A DNA stretch of 64,000 nucleotides from assembly GCA_002397315.1 (NCBI GenBank), contig DHAE01000003.1:124001-188000 (forward strand). Direction: 5' to 3'. This stretch comes from Comamonadaceae bacterium UBA4962. Lineage in GTDB: Bacteria; Pseudomonadota; Gammaproteobacteria; Burkholderiales; Burkholderiaceae_C. The notes under the pieces are model-generated. The model made no database searches, was not told the DNA's origin, and saw only the letters and a list, made by a program, of their open reading frames with translations. Positions 33,396 to 41,774 of the stretch are shown here, in pieces; position 1 is the stretch's first letter, and every line of letters begins with the position of its first letter. Both the position numbers and the translations under genes were made by a program.

Positions 33396-33431
33396 CGTGG
33401 GCGGGCGCCATGGGGCCTAGCCTCCGGGTCC

Positions 33432-35876
33432 ATGATCTCCGATCCTTCCGCGCCGCTGGACGCCGCCGATTCCGCTGCCGAGCTGCTCGACGATCCGCAG
33501 GAGTGGGGCGCCTTCGGCCGTCCGCTCCCCGTGCCCGGCGGCGACTCCGTCGCGGCGCCGCAGGGCCTGTGGGAATCGCACGTGGTGCTCGGCGGCATGC
33601 ACTGCGCGGCCTGCGCGCTCACGGTGGAGGATGCGCTGCGCGCCGTCCCGGGCGTGCAGCAGGCCGAGGTGAGCGCCGCCACGCACCGCGCCCGCGTGGT
33701 CTGGGACGCGGGTGCCGTCCGGCCTTCACGGTGGTTCGCCGCGGTGGCGCGCGCCGGCTATCCCGCCTTGCCGGCGATGGATGCACTGGGGCGGGAGCAG
33801 CGCCGGCGCGAGGGCCGCGGCGCCCTGTGGCGCTGGCTGGTGGCGGGCTTCTGCATGATGCAGGTGATGATGTACGCATGGCCCGCGTACGTCGCGCAGC
33901 CGGGCGATCTCACCGCCGAGATGGAGCGGCTGCTGCGCTGGGCCTCGTGGGTCATCACGCTGCCGATGGTGATCTTCTCGTGCGGGCCGTTCTTCGCGAG
34001 CGCGCTGCGCGACCTGCGGCTGCGCCGCGTCAGCATGGACCTGCCCGTGGCGCTGGGCATGGGCATCACCTTCGCCGTGAGCACGGCAGGCACCTTCGAT
34101 CCGGCGGGCATGTTCGGGCGCGAGGTCTACTACGACTCGCTCACCATGTTCGTGTTCTTCCTGCTCACCGGCCGCTGGCTGGAGACGCGCCTGCGCGACC
34201 GCACTGCGGGCGCGCTGGAGGCGGTGATGAACCGCCTGCCCGACAGCATCGAACGGCGCGGCGCCGATGGCACCTTCACGCGCGTGGCCGTGCGCCGGCT
34301 GGCGGCGGGCGACGTGGTGCGCGTGCTGCCGGGCGAAGCCTTCCCGGCCGATGGCCGCATCGCGCGCGGCAGCACGCAGGTGGACGAGGCCCTGCTCACG
34401 GGCGAATCGACGCCGCTGCCGCGCGGCGAGGGCTCCACCGTGGCCGCCGGCAGCTACAACCTGCGCGCGCCCGTGGAGGTGCGCATCGAACGCGTGGGCG
34501 GGGATACGCGGTTCGCCGAGATCGTCGCGCTGATGGAGGCCGCATCCGCCCAGAAGCCGCGGCTGGCGCAACTGGCCGACCGCATCGCGCGGCCGTTTTT
34601 GCTGGGCGTGCTGCTGTCCGCCGGCCTGGCCGCCGCGTGGTGGTGGCGCACGGACCCGGAGCATGCGCTGATGGTCGCGGTGGCGGTGCTCATCGTGACC
34701 TGCCCGTGCGCGCTTTCGCTGGCCACCCCGGTGGCGATGCTGACGGCCGCCGGTGCGCTCGCGCGCCAGGGCGTGCTGGTGCGCAACCTGCAGGGCCTGG
34801 AAGCGCTGGCGGCCGTGGACACGGTCGTGTTCGACAAGACCGGCACGCTCACGCAGGACGGCATCCGCATCGCCGGCGTGCATCCGGCGCCGGGTTTCGC
34901 GCCGGCCGATGCGCTGGCCCTGGCGGCGGTGCTGGCGCGGCATTCGCTGCATCCGCTGTCGCGCGCGCTGGTGGAGGCGGCCGGGCCGCAGGGCGAGGGC
35001 GCCGCTGCCCGCTGGAACGTGAGCGACGTGCGCGAGGTGGCGGGGCAGGGCCTCGTCGCGCGCGTGGACGATGGCGAGGGCCGGCTCGCGCCCGCGCTGC
35101 TGCGGCTCGGCCGGGCGGCGGAGAGCGCGCCGGAAGCAGCGCAGCAGATGGCGTTGTGCGCGGAGCCGCTGCCGGAAGGCCCGGCGTCCGTGGGCGGCGC
35201 GGATCGCATGCCGCCCGCCGCCTGGCCGGCCGAGATCGCGCGCTTCGACTGGTGCGAAGACCTGCGCGCCGATGCGGCCGGCGTGATCGCCCGCCTGCGC
35301 CGTGCCGGCATCGCGGTCGAGTTGCTTTCCGGCGACCGTGCCGATGCGGTGGCGCGCGTCGCCGCGCGCACGGGCATCGCGGTGGCGCGGGGCGACTGCT
35401 CACCGCAGGACAAGCTCGACCGCATGCGCGCATTGCAGGCCGCCGGGCACCGCGTGGCGATGGTGGGCGACGGTCTCAACGACGGGCCGGTGCTCGCGGG
35501 CGCGCATGTGTCGTTCGCCTTCGGCCGCTCCGTGCCGCTCGCGCGTTCGCGCTCGGATTTCGTGGTGATGGGCGAGCGGCTCGCGCTGGTCGAGCGCAGC
35601 GTGCGGCTCGCGCGGCGCACGCTGCGCGTGGTGCGCCAGAACCTCGCCTGGGCGGCTGCCTACAACGCGCTGTGCGTGCCGCTCGCGGTGGCGGGCTGGA
35701 TGCCGGCCTGGCTCGCGGGCCTGGGCATGGCGCTCAGTTCGCTGCTGGTGGTGGCGAATGCGGCGCGCCTCGCGCGCAGCGGGCGCGGGGAGGGCAACGG
35801 GCCGGAAACAGCGGCCGCGGCGCCGGGCGCGGCCGTGCCGCAGGCCGGCGCAGCGCTCGCGCAGGGAGCCGTGTGA
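33432..35876 (+). CDS. ccoI: cbb3 oxidase-associated copper P-type ATPase
   Basis: An 814-residue P1B-type ATPase of the FixI/CopA2 class, which exports copper to the periplasm for the CuB centre of the cbb3 oxidase. It has one heavy-metal domain with GGMHCAACAL (C58, C61). Eight membrane helices include the CPC motif VTCPCALSLATP. The phosphorylation site is FDKTGTLTQDG, with SLHPLSRAL (HP motif) and VGDGLNDGPVL following. The identification rests on the next genes being ccoS and ccoNOQP. ATG 33432 follows directly after the FNR-box region. The C-terminal 30 residues are an Ala-rich tail. Confidence 0.94.
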   Translation: MISDPSAPLDAADSAAELLDDPQEWGAFGRPLPVPGGDSVAAPQGLWESHVVLGGMHCAACALTVEDALRAVPGVQQAEVSAATHRARVVWDAGAVRPSRWFAAVARAGYPALPAMDALGREQRRREGRGALWRWLVAGFCMMQVMMYAWPAYVAQPGDLTAEMERLLRWASWVITLPMVIFSCGPFFASALRDLRLRRVSMDLPVALGMGITFAVSTAGTFDPAGMFGREVYYDSLTMFVFFLLTGRWLETRLRDRTAGALEAVMNRLPDSIERRGADGTFTRVAVRRLAAGDVVRVLPGEAFPADGRIARGSTQVDEALLTGESTPLPRGEGSTVAAGSYNLRAPVEVRIERVGGDTRFAEIVALMEAASAQKPRLAQLADRIARPFLLGVLLSAGLAAAWWWRTDPEHALMVAVAVLIVTCPCALSLATPVAMLTAAGALARQGVLVRNLQGLEALAAVDTVVFDKTGTLTQDGIRIAGVHPAPGFAPADALALAAVLARHSLHPLSRALVEAAGPQGEGAAARWNVSDVREVAGQGLVARVDDGEGRLAPALLRLGRAAESAPEAAQQMALCAEPLPEGPASVGGADRMPPAAWPAEIARFDWCEDLRADAAGVIARLRRAGIAVELLSGDRADAVARVAARTGIAVARGDCSPQDKLDRMRALQAAGHRVAMVGDGLNDGPVLAGAHVSFAFGRSVPLARSRSDFVVMGERLALVERSVRLARRTLRVVRQNLAWAAAYNALCVPLAVAGWMPAWLAGLGMALSSLLVVANAARLARSGRGEGNGPETAAAAPGAAVPQAGAALAQGAV

Positions 35877-36013
35877 TGGACATCCTCTACCTGCTCATAC
35901 CCCTCTCCGTGGTGCTCGTGCTGCTGATCCTCGTGGGCCTCTGGTGGGCCATCGACCGGGGCCAGTTCGAGAACGTCGAGCAGGAAGGCGAACGCATTCT
36001 TCGGGACGATTGA
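35876..36013 (+). CDS. ccoS: cbb3 oxidase maturation protein CcoS
   Basis: A 45-residue protein, MDILYLLIPLSVVLVLLILV then GLWWAIDRGQFENVEQEGER: one membrane helix and the conserved WAIDRGQFE motif of CcoS/FixS. It starts at the last base of the ccoI stop (TGATG), so the two are coupled. CcoS is needed to insert haem and copper into the cbb3 oxidase. Its stop codon lies inside the FNR box of ccoN. Confidence 0.92.
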   Translation: MDILYLLIPLSVVLVLLILVGLWWAIDRGQFENVEQEGERILRDD

Positions 36014-36023
36014 CGTTCGTCAA
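36010..36023 (+). promoter_or_regulatory. FNR box TTGACGTTCGTCAA of the ccoNOQP promoter
   Basis: TTGAC-N4-GTCAA is centred 61 bases before the ccoN ATG and overlaps the ccoS stop. A CAAAAT hexamer at 36046-36051 is at the distance expected for a -10 in class II FNR activation, giving a start near 36058. Confidence 0.82.
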
Positions 36024-36077
36024 AGGCTCCCGGCCCCCCTCTCGTCAAAATTTGTAAGCAAACCAAAGAGGTGCCCG

Positions 36078-37517
36078 ATGGATTCTTCTGTCTCGAACGC
36101 CGCGCACTACAACGACACGGTCGTGCGGCAGTTTTCAATCATGGCCGTCGTGTGGGGGGTGGTCGGCATGCTGGTCGGCGTGCTCATCGCCGCACAGCTC
36201 GCCTGGCCTGAACTCAACTTCGGCGTTCCGTGGCTCAGCTACGGCCGCCTGCGTCCGCTGCACACCAACGCGGTGATCTTCGCGTTCGGCGGCTGCGCAC
36301 TGTTCGCCACCAGCTACTACGTCGTGCAGCGCACGGGGCAGGTGCGCCTGTTCGCGGGCCGCCTCGCGTCGTTCACCTTCTGGGGCTGGCAGGCGGTCAT
36401 CGTGGCCGCGGCCATCAGCCTGCCGCTGGGCTACACCACGGGCAAGGAATACGCCGAGCTGGAATGGCCCATCGACATCCTGATCACGCTCGTGTGGGTG
36501 TCGTACGCCATCGTCTTCTTCGGCACCGTGGGCAAGCGCCGCGTGCGCCACATCTACGTGGCCAACTGGTTCTTCGGCGGCTTCATCCTCGCGGTGGCGC
36601 TGCTGCACGTGGTCAACAGCGCGGAAGTGCCCGCGGGCTGGATGAAGAGCTACTCGGCCTACGCCGGCGTGCAGGACGCGATGGTGCAGTGGTGGTACGG
36701 CCACAACGCCGTGGGCTTCTTCCTCACGGCCGGCTTCCTGGGAATGATGTACTACTTCATCCCGAAGCAGGCCGGCCGCCCGGTGTACAGCTACCGCCTG
36801 TCGATCGTGCACTTCTGGGCGCTGATCTTCACCTACATGTGGGCCGGTCCCCACCACCTGCACTACACCGCGCTGCCCGACTGGACGCAGTCCGTCGGCA
36901 TGGTGTTCTCGCTGATCCTGCTGGCTCCGAGCTGGGGCGGCATGATCAACGGCATCATGACCCTGTCGGGCGCCTGGCACAAGCTGCGCGACGACCCCAT
37001 CCTGCGCTTCCTGATCGTGTCGCTGTCGTTCTACGGCATGGCCACGTTCGAGGGCCCGATGATGTCCATCAAGACGGTGAACGCCCTGAGCCACTACACC
37101 GACTGGACCGTCGGCCACGTGCACGCCGGCGCGCTCGGCTGGGTCGGCCTGATCACGATGGGCTCGCTCTACTACCTCGTGCCGCGCCTGTTCGGCCGCG
37201 AAAAGATGCACTCCATCAAGGCGATCGAGCTGCACTTCTGGATGGCCACCATCGGCATCGTGCTCTACATCGCCGCCATGTGGATCGCCGGCGTCATGCA
37301 GGGCCTGATGTGGCGCGCGGTGAATGCCGACGGCACGCTCACCTACACCTTCGTCGAGAGCGTGAAGGCCACCTATCCCTTCTACGTCATCCGCTTCGCC
37401 GGCGGCCTGCTGTACCTCGCGGGCATGGTGGTGATGGCCTGGAACGTGTGGAAGACCGCCATGGCCGGCCGCTCGGTCAAGGTGCAGATCCCGGCCGTGG
37501 CACCCGCCCACGCCTGA
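36078..37517 (+). CDS. ccoN: cbb3-type cytochrome c oxidase subunit I
   Basis: The 479-residue catalytic subunit has twelve or so membrane helices and carries the low-spin haem b, haem b3 and CuB. Histidine-bearing segments are PLHTNAVIFAFGGCALF, WYGHNAVGFFLTAGFLG, WAGPHHLHYTALPDW and HVHAGALGWVGL. The end is short, as in CcoN without a C-terminal extension. GAGGTGCCCG precedes the ATG. First gene of ccoNOQP, driven by the FNR box at 36010. High-affinity terminal oxidase for microaerobic growth. Confidence 0.96.
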   Translation: MDSSVSNAAHYNDTVVRQFSIMAVVWGVVGMLVGVLIAAQLAWPELNFGVPWLSYGRLRPLHTNAVIFAFGGCALFATSYYVVQRTGQVRLFAGRLASFTFWGWQAVIVAAAISLPLGYTTGKEYAELEWPIDILITLVWVSYAIVFFGTVGKRRVRHIYVANWFFGGFILAVALLHVVNSAEVPAGWMKSYSAYAGVQDAMVQWWYGHNAVGFFLTAGFLGMMYYFIPKQAGRPVYSYRLSIVHFWALIFTYMWAGPHHLHYTALPDWTQSVGMVFSLILLAPSWGGMINGIMTLSGAWHKLRDDPILRFLIVSLSFYGMATFEGPMMSIKTVNALSHYTDWTVGHVHAGALGWVGLITMGSLYYLVPRLFGREKMHSIKAIELHFWMATIGIVLYIAAMWIAGVMQGLMWRAVNADGTLTYTFVESVKATYPFYVIRFAGGLLYLAGMVVMAWNVWKTAMAGRSVKVQIPAVAPAHA

Positions 37518-37535
37518 ACCCCAGGAGCGCTTTCC

Positions 37536-38165
37536 ATGTCCGACAACACAACGACAAAAGCCGGCTTCTCCCACGAGAAGATCGAGACCAACAACTTCTT
37601 CATGATCGTGCTGATCGTGCTGGTGGTGGCCATCGGCGGCCTGGCGGAGATCGTGCCGCTGTTCTTCCAGAAGTCGACCACCGAGCCGGTCGAGGGCGTG
37701 CAGCCCTACACCGCCACACAGCTGCTGGGCCGCGACGTCTACCTGCGCGAGGGCTGCTACAACTGCCACTCGCAGATGATCCGCCCCTTCCGCGCCGAGA
37801 CGCTGCGCTACGGCCACTACTCGGTGGCGGGCGAGTTCGTGTACGACCACCCCTTCCAGTGGGGCAGCAAGCGCACGGGCCCGGACCTGCACCGCGTGGG
37901 CGGCAAGTACAGCGACGAGTGGCACCGCATCCACCTGAACAACCCGCGCGACGTGGTGCCCGAGTCCAACATGCCCGCCTATTCCTGGCTGGAGAAGACC
38001 GCGGTGGACCCGTCCGTCGCCGCGCCCCGCATGAAGGCGCTGCGCGTGGCCGGCGTGCCCTATACCGACGAGCAGATCGCCGGCGCGGCCGAAGAGGTCA
38101 AGGGCAAGACCGAGCTGGACGTGCTGGTGGCCTACCTGCAGGTCATGGGCCGCGCGCTCAAGTAA
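37536..38165 (+). CDS. ccoO: cbb3-type cytochrome c oxidase subunit II (monohaem)
   Basis: The 209-residue subunit has one N-terminal membrane anchor (NNFFMIVLIVLVVAIGGLAE) and a periplasmic monohaem cytochrome c domain. GCYNCHSQMIRPF gives the haem site (C74, C77, H78). A methionine ligand lies in ESNMPAYSWL. It passes electrons from CcoP to CcoN. Spacing to ccoN is 18 bases, with CAGGAGC as ribosome-binding site. Confidence 0.96.
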   Translation: MSDNTTTKAGFSHEKIETNNFFMIVLIVLVVAIGGLAEIVPLFFQKSTTEPVEGVQPYTATQLLGRDVYLREGCYNCHSQMIRPFRAETLRYGHYSVAGEFVYDHPFQWGSKRTGPDLHRVGGKYSDEWHRIHLNNPRDVVPESNMPAYSWLEKTAVDPSVAAPRMKALRVAGVPYTDEQIAGAAEEVKGKTELDVLVAYLQVMGRALK

Positions 38166-38177
38166 CGGGAGGCCGCC

Positions 38178-38357
38178 ATGGACATCACCACGGTGCGCAT
38201 CATCGCGACGCTGGTTTCGTTCGCGCTCTTCCTCGGGATCCTGGTCTGGGCGTTCTCGCGCGGCAACCGGTCCCGTTTCGAGGAGGCCGCGCAGCTGCCG
38301 TTCGCCGAGCAGGACGCTCCCCTCTACTCTTTCAAGAACGAGAAGAACCATGAGTGA
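38178..38357 (+). CDS. ccoQ: cbb3-type oxidase small subunit CcoQ
   Basis: A 59-residue protein not covered by longer-frame calls. It starts at ATG 38178 (GGGAGG upstream) and reads MDITTVRIIATLVSFALFLG, one membrane helix, then a short cytoplasmic tail with SRFEEAAQLPFAEQD, the typical CcoQ/FixQ pattern. The gene overlaps ccoP by eight bases. CcoQ stabilises the complex, notably in the presence of oxygen. Confidence 0.9.
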   Translation: MDITTVRIIATLVSFALFLGILVWAFSRGNRSRFEEAAQLPFAEQDAPLYSFKNEKNHE

Positions 38358-39285
38358 CTTCACCCACAATTTCTGGTCGGTGTACGTCGTCGCGCTGACC
38401 CTCGGCGGCATCGCCGGCTGCCTCATCCTGCTGTGGATCACCGCGCGCAAGAAGGTCGAGCCGCGTGCGGACAACACCACGGGCCACGTCTGGGACGGCG
38501 ACCTCACCGAGATGGACAATCCCATGCCGCGCTGGTGGATGTGGCTGTTCGTCATCACCATCGTGTTCGGCCTGGGCTATCTGGCCGCCTATCCCGGCCT
38601 CGGCCGCTTCACCGGCCAGCTGGGCTGGTCGCAGCGCGGCGAGTACGAGAACGAGATGGCCAAGGCGAAGGCCGAGCTGGAGCCGCTCTACGCGCGCTTC
38701 GCAGCGATGTCGACCGAGCAGGCCGCCGCCAGCCCCGAGGCGATGGCGATCGGCGAGCGCCTGTTCATGAACAACTGCTCGCAGTGCCACGGCTCGGATG
38801 CGCGCGGCAGCAAGGGGTTCCCGAACCTGGCCGATGGCGACTGGCTGCACGGCGGCGCGCCCGCCAACATCCGCGAGACGATCGAGAAGGGCCGCATCGG
38901 CACCATGCCGCCCATGGCCGCGGCGGTCGGTTCGCCCGAGGACGTGCGCAACCTCGCGCACTACGTGCTGAGCCTGTCGGGCAGCCCGCACGACTCGCTG
39001 CGCGCCTCGCTGGGCAAGTCCAAGTTCACGGCGTGCGCGGCCTGCCACGGCATGGACGGCAAGGGCAACACCGCGCTGGGAGCGCCCAACCTGACCGACG
39101 ACATCTGGCTGCACGGCTGGGGCGAGGGCGCCATCACCGCCATGATCAACCACGGCAAGGTGAACCAGATGCCCGCGCAGGCCGGCAAGCTCACCGATGC
39201 GCAGATCGGCGTGCTGACCGCCTACGTGTGGGGCCTGTCCAACCGGGCGGGCGCGAACACCGCCGCGGCGGCCCCGGCCCGCTGA
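38350..39285 (+). CDS. ccoP: cbb3-type cytochrome c oxidase subunit III (dihaem)
   Basis: The 311-residue subunit has two N-terminal membrane helices (to about residue 82) and two cytochrome c domains, with haem sites NCSQCH (C143, C146, H147) and ACAACH (C229, C232, H233). The EMDNPMPRWWMWLF stretch between the helices is a CcoP hallmark. It is the electron entry point of the oxidase. A strong GC hairpin follows 15 bases after the stop. Confidence 0.96.
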   Translation: MSDFTHNFWSVYVVALTLGGIAGCLILLWITARKKVEPRADNTTGHVWDGDLTEMDNPMPRWWMWLFVITIVFGLGYLAAYPGLGRFTGQLGWSQRGEYENEMAKAKAELEPLYARFAAMSTEQAAASPEAMAIGERLFMNNCSQCHGSDARGSKGFPNLADGDWLHGGAPANIRETIEKGRIGTMPPMAAAVGSPEDVRNLAHYVLSLSGSPHDSLRASLGKSKFTACAACHGMDGKGNTALGAPNLTDDIWLHGWGEGAITAMINHGKVNQMPAQAGKLTDAQIGVLTAYVWGLSNRAGANTAAAAPAR

Positions 39286-39300
39286 AAGAAGGGGCCGCAC

Positions 39301-39330
39301 GGGAGCGCCGCCGGCCGGCGCGCCGCTCCC
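39301..39330 (+). other. Strong GC hairpin between ccoP and ccoG
   Basis: The outer stem GGGAGCG/CGCTCCC (39301-39307 and 39324-39330) encloses a self-complementary GCCGGCCGGC core. No U-tract follows. It may set the 3' end of the ccoNOQP message and lower ccoG expression. Confidence 0.5.
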
Positions 39331-39408
39331 CTCCGGCTCCATGCGCCATTTCCATGACCCGTCCCCACGATACGAGACCGCCGGCCCACAGAGCAAAGCA
39401 GCACCACC

Positions 39409-40857
39409 ATGAAGCCCCCTGACGGACAGCCGCGCAAGGTCATCCCGATCGCCCCCGCTCCCGCGGACGGCGGTTCGGCACAGGCCGAAGTCGTCTCGCT
39501 TTACGAAGCCCAGAAGAAGATCTACCCCCGGTCCATCGCCGGCGTGTTCGCGCGCTGGCGCTGGGCCATGGTCGCTTTCACGCAACTGGTGTTCTACGGG
39601 CTGCCGTGGCTGCAGTGGGGCGAGCGGCAGATGGTGCTGTTCGACCTCGGCGCGCGGCGCTTCTACCTGTTCGGCCTCGTGCTGTATCCGCAGGATTTCA
39701 TCTACCTGACGGGCCTGCTCATCATCTCGGCGCTGTCGCTGTTCCTGTTCACCGCGGTGGCGGGCAGGCTCTGGTGCGGGTTTTCCTGCCCGCAGACGGT
39801 GTACACCGAGATGTTCATGTGGATCGAGCACAAGGTGGAGGGCGACCGCAGCGCGCGCCTGCGGCTCGACAACGGGCCCTGGACCTTCGAGAAGGTCCGC
39901 AAGAAGGTCCTCAAGCAGTTCCTGTGGATCGCGGTGTCGGCATGGACGGGCTTCACCTTCGTGGGCTACTTCGTGCCGATCCGCGAGCTGGGCGCCGAGG
40001 TGATGGCGTTGCAGGGCTCCTGGCAACTCTTCTGGGTGGCGTTCTACAGCTTCGCCACGTACGGCAACGCCGGCTTCCTGCGCGAGCAGGTCTGCAAGTA
40101 CATGTGCCCGTATGCGCGCTTCCAGAGCGCGATGTTCGACAAGGACACTCTCATCGTCACGTACGACGAGATCCGCGGCGAGCCGCGCGGCCCGCGCAAC
40201 AAGTCCGTGGACCACCGCGCCAAGGGGCTGGGCGACTGCATCGACTGCACGCTGTGCGTACAGGTCTGCCCGGTGGGCATCGACATCCGCAACGGCCTGC
40301 AGTACGAATGCATCGGCTGCGGCCTCTGCGTGGACGCATGCAACACCGTGATGGACAAGATGAAGTACCCGCGCGGGCTCATCCGCTACTCCACGCAGAA
40401 CGGCGTGGCGAACCGCTGGACGCAGCCGCAGATGCTGCGCCGCGTGCTGCGTCCGCGCGTGCTCATCTACACGGCCGTGCTGGTGGCGCTGTGCATCGGC
40501 ATGCTCACGAGCCTGGCGCTGCGCACGCCGCTCAAGGTGGACGTGGTGCGCGACCGCGCGGCGCTCTCGCGCATCGTCGCGGGCGGGCGGCTGGAGAACG
40601 TCTACAGCCTGCAGATCATGAACGCGACCGAGGCGCCCCAGCGCTACCGCATCGCCGCCACGGGCCTGGAAGGGCTGGTGGTGGCCTCCGATGCCGAGCT
40701 GGAGATCGGCGCGGCGCAGTCGCGCTGGGTGGCCGTGCGGCTGCAGATTCCCTACGGCTCGGCCGCGCCGGGATCGCACCCGGTGGCGTTCGACGTCGAG
40801 GCACTGGGCACGCAGGCCCATGTGCGCGAGAAGTCCATCTTTCTCGTGCCGCGCTGA
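39409..40857 (+). CDS. ccoG: cbb3 oxidase accessory ferredoxin-like protein CcoG
   Basis: The 482-residue membrane iron-sulfur protein has several helices in its first half, including AGRLWCGFSCPQTVYTEMFM. Two [4Fe-4S] cysteine clusters follow: CIDCTLCVQVCP, and CIGCGLCVDACN, plus CKYMCPYARFQSAMFD upstream. The last 120 residues form a periplasmic Ig-like domain (FixG_C). CcoG reduces copper for delivery to cbb3 oxidase in studied bacteria. It lies 123 bases after ccoP and ahead of ccoH. Confidence 0.94.
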   Translation: MKPPDGQPRKVIPIAPAPADGGSAQAEVVSLYEAQKKIYPRSIAGVFARWRWAMVAFTQLVFYGLPWLQWGERQMVLFDLGARRFYLFGLVLYPQDFIYLTGLLIISALSLFLFTAVAGRLWCGFSCPQTVYTEMFMWIEHKVEGDRSARLRLDNGPWTFEKVRKKVLKQFLWIAVSAWTGFTFVGYFVPIRELGAEVMALQGSWQLFWVAFYSFATYGNAGFLREQVCKYMCPYARFQSAMFDKDTLIVTYDEIRGEPRGPRNKSVDHRAKGLGDCIDCTLCVQVCPVGIDIRNGLQYECIGCGLCVDACNTVMDKMKYPRGLIRYSTQNGVANRWTQPQMLRRVLRPRVLIYTAVLVALCIGMLTSLALRTPLKVDVVRDRAALSRIVAGGRLENVYSLQIMNATEAPQRYRIAATGLEGLVVASDAELEIGAAQSRWVAVRLQIPYGSAAPGSHPVAFDVEALGTQAHVREKSIFLVPR

Positions 40858-40955
40858 GCGCGCGCAGAGGATGGGTGGATTGGTGTTATCCGGTATTGGC
40901 GTGCCCCGCGACCGCATGGTGTGATGGGCACGCGGCGAGGAAGAAGGAGTCGATC

Positions 40956-41273
40956 ATGACGACAGCAATCAACGCAACGGCACAGGCAGGTGCGGCCGCC
41001 GGCGGCAACGCGGGCGGCACGGGCGCCCAGCCCTGGTGGAAGTTCGGCCACGTGTGGATGGTGATCGCGGGCCCCGCGATCGTGGTGGTGGCCGGCGCGG
41101 CCACCGCATGGCTCGCCGTGCGCCAGCCCGACCCGGTGGTGGCGGAGGACTACTACCGCCAGGGCATCGAGATCAACCGCACGCTGGCGAAGGAGCGCGC
41201 ACGCGCGGGCATGGAGCCCGCGATGAAGGCGCGCAACCACGCCGCCACGCCGCAGCAGGACCAGCCGCGCTGA
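40956..41273 (+). CDS. ccoH: FixH/CcoH-family cbb3 assembly protein
   Basis: The 105-residue protein has a low-complexity Ala/Gly start, then KFGHVWMVIAGPAIVVVAGA (membrane helix) and QPDPVVAEDYYRQGIEINRT, a conserved FixH segment. FixH/CcoH is required for stability of the cbb3 complex. It is shorter than rhizobial FixH because the periplasmic beta domain is truncated, as is common in Burkholderiales. AAGAAGGAG precedes the ATG at 40956. Confidence 0.85.
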   Translation: MTTAINATAQAGAAAGGNAGGTGAQPWWKFGHVWMVIAGPAIVVVAGAATAWLAVRQPDPVVAEDYYRQGIEINRTLAKERARAGMEPAMKARNHAATPQQDQPR

Positions 41274-41408
41274 AGAAGCCTTCGCCCCGGCGGCATCGCC
41301 GCCGCATCCGCGCGGGGCGGGGCAGGGAAGGGCGGTGGACAGACGAAAGGGGCGGGCCCGGTGTGCCGCCCGGTTCCGGTACCGACACATGCAACGGAGG
41401 AAATCGCG

Positions 41409-41696
41409 ATGAAAGCCCAGCGCCTGATGTGGATCGCCTGGCCCGCCTTCCTGGTGGCCGGCCTGATCGAGATGGTGGTATTCGCCTTCGTGGACCCGGC
41501 CGCCCTGCACTGGGCCGACCAACCCCTCGCGATCTCGCGCGAGGGCGTCTACACGGTGGCGTTCTTCGTGTTCTGGGCGCTGTGCATGCTGTCGGGCGCG
41601 CTCACCACGCTGCTGTCGATGTCGCCGTTCGAACTCAACCGCTGCCCCGTGCCGACGGGGGAGCGGCCGCTGGAGTGCGGCAAGTTCATGCAGTGA
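41409..41696 (+). CDS. Small conserved membrane protein of the cco cluster
   Basis: A 95-residue protein with two membrane helices: RLMWIAWPAFLVAGLIEMVV, and VYTVAFFVFWALCMLSGALT. It ends in a soluble tail with two cysteines, ELNRCPVPTGERPLECGKFM. AACGGAGG lies upstream of the ATG. I do not recognise a named family. Its position between ccoH and fnr, with a paired cysteine tail, suggests a part in oxidase assembly or copper handling, but this is inference from context only. Confidence 0.75.
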   Translation: MKAQRLMWIAWPAFLVAGLIEMVVFAFVDPAALHWADQPLAISREGVYTVAFFVFWALCMLSGALTTLLSMSPFELNRCPVPTGERPLECGKFMQ

Positions 41697-41701
41697 GATG
41701 T

Positions 41702-41763
41702 CCCCCTTCCCGCCGTGCGCAGCACGGCGAGAGAAGGGGGAAGGCGCGCAGCGCCTCAGGGGG
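41702..41763 (-). repeat. Intergenic repeat, copy B
   Basis: On the minus strand it starts CCCCCTGAGGCGCTGCGCGC and shares its first 24 bases exactly with copy A (23084-23138). It then has CCCCTTCTCTCGC, a CGTGCTGCGCACGG hairpin core and GGGAAGGGGG. It fills the gap between the small membrane protein and the converging fnr gene. Confidence 0.7.
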
Positions 41764-41774
41764 ATGTTCCCTGT

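Noticed and set aside
36135..40917. Two very long minus-strand frames opposite ccoN-ccoG
   Set aside because: His/Gly/Val/Arg-rich antisense shadows of conserved oxidase genes.
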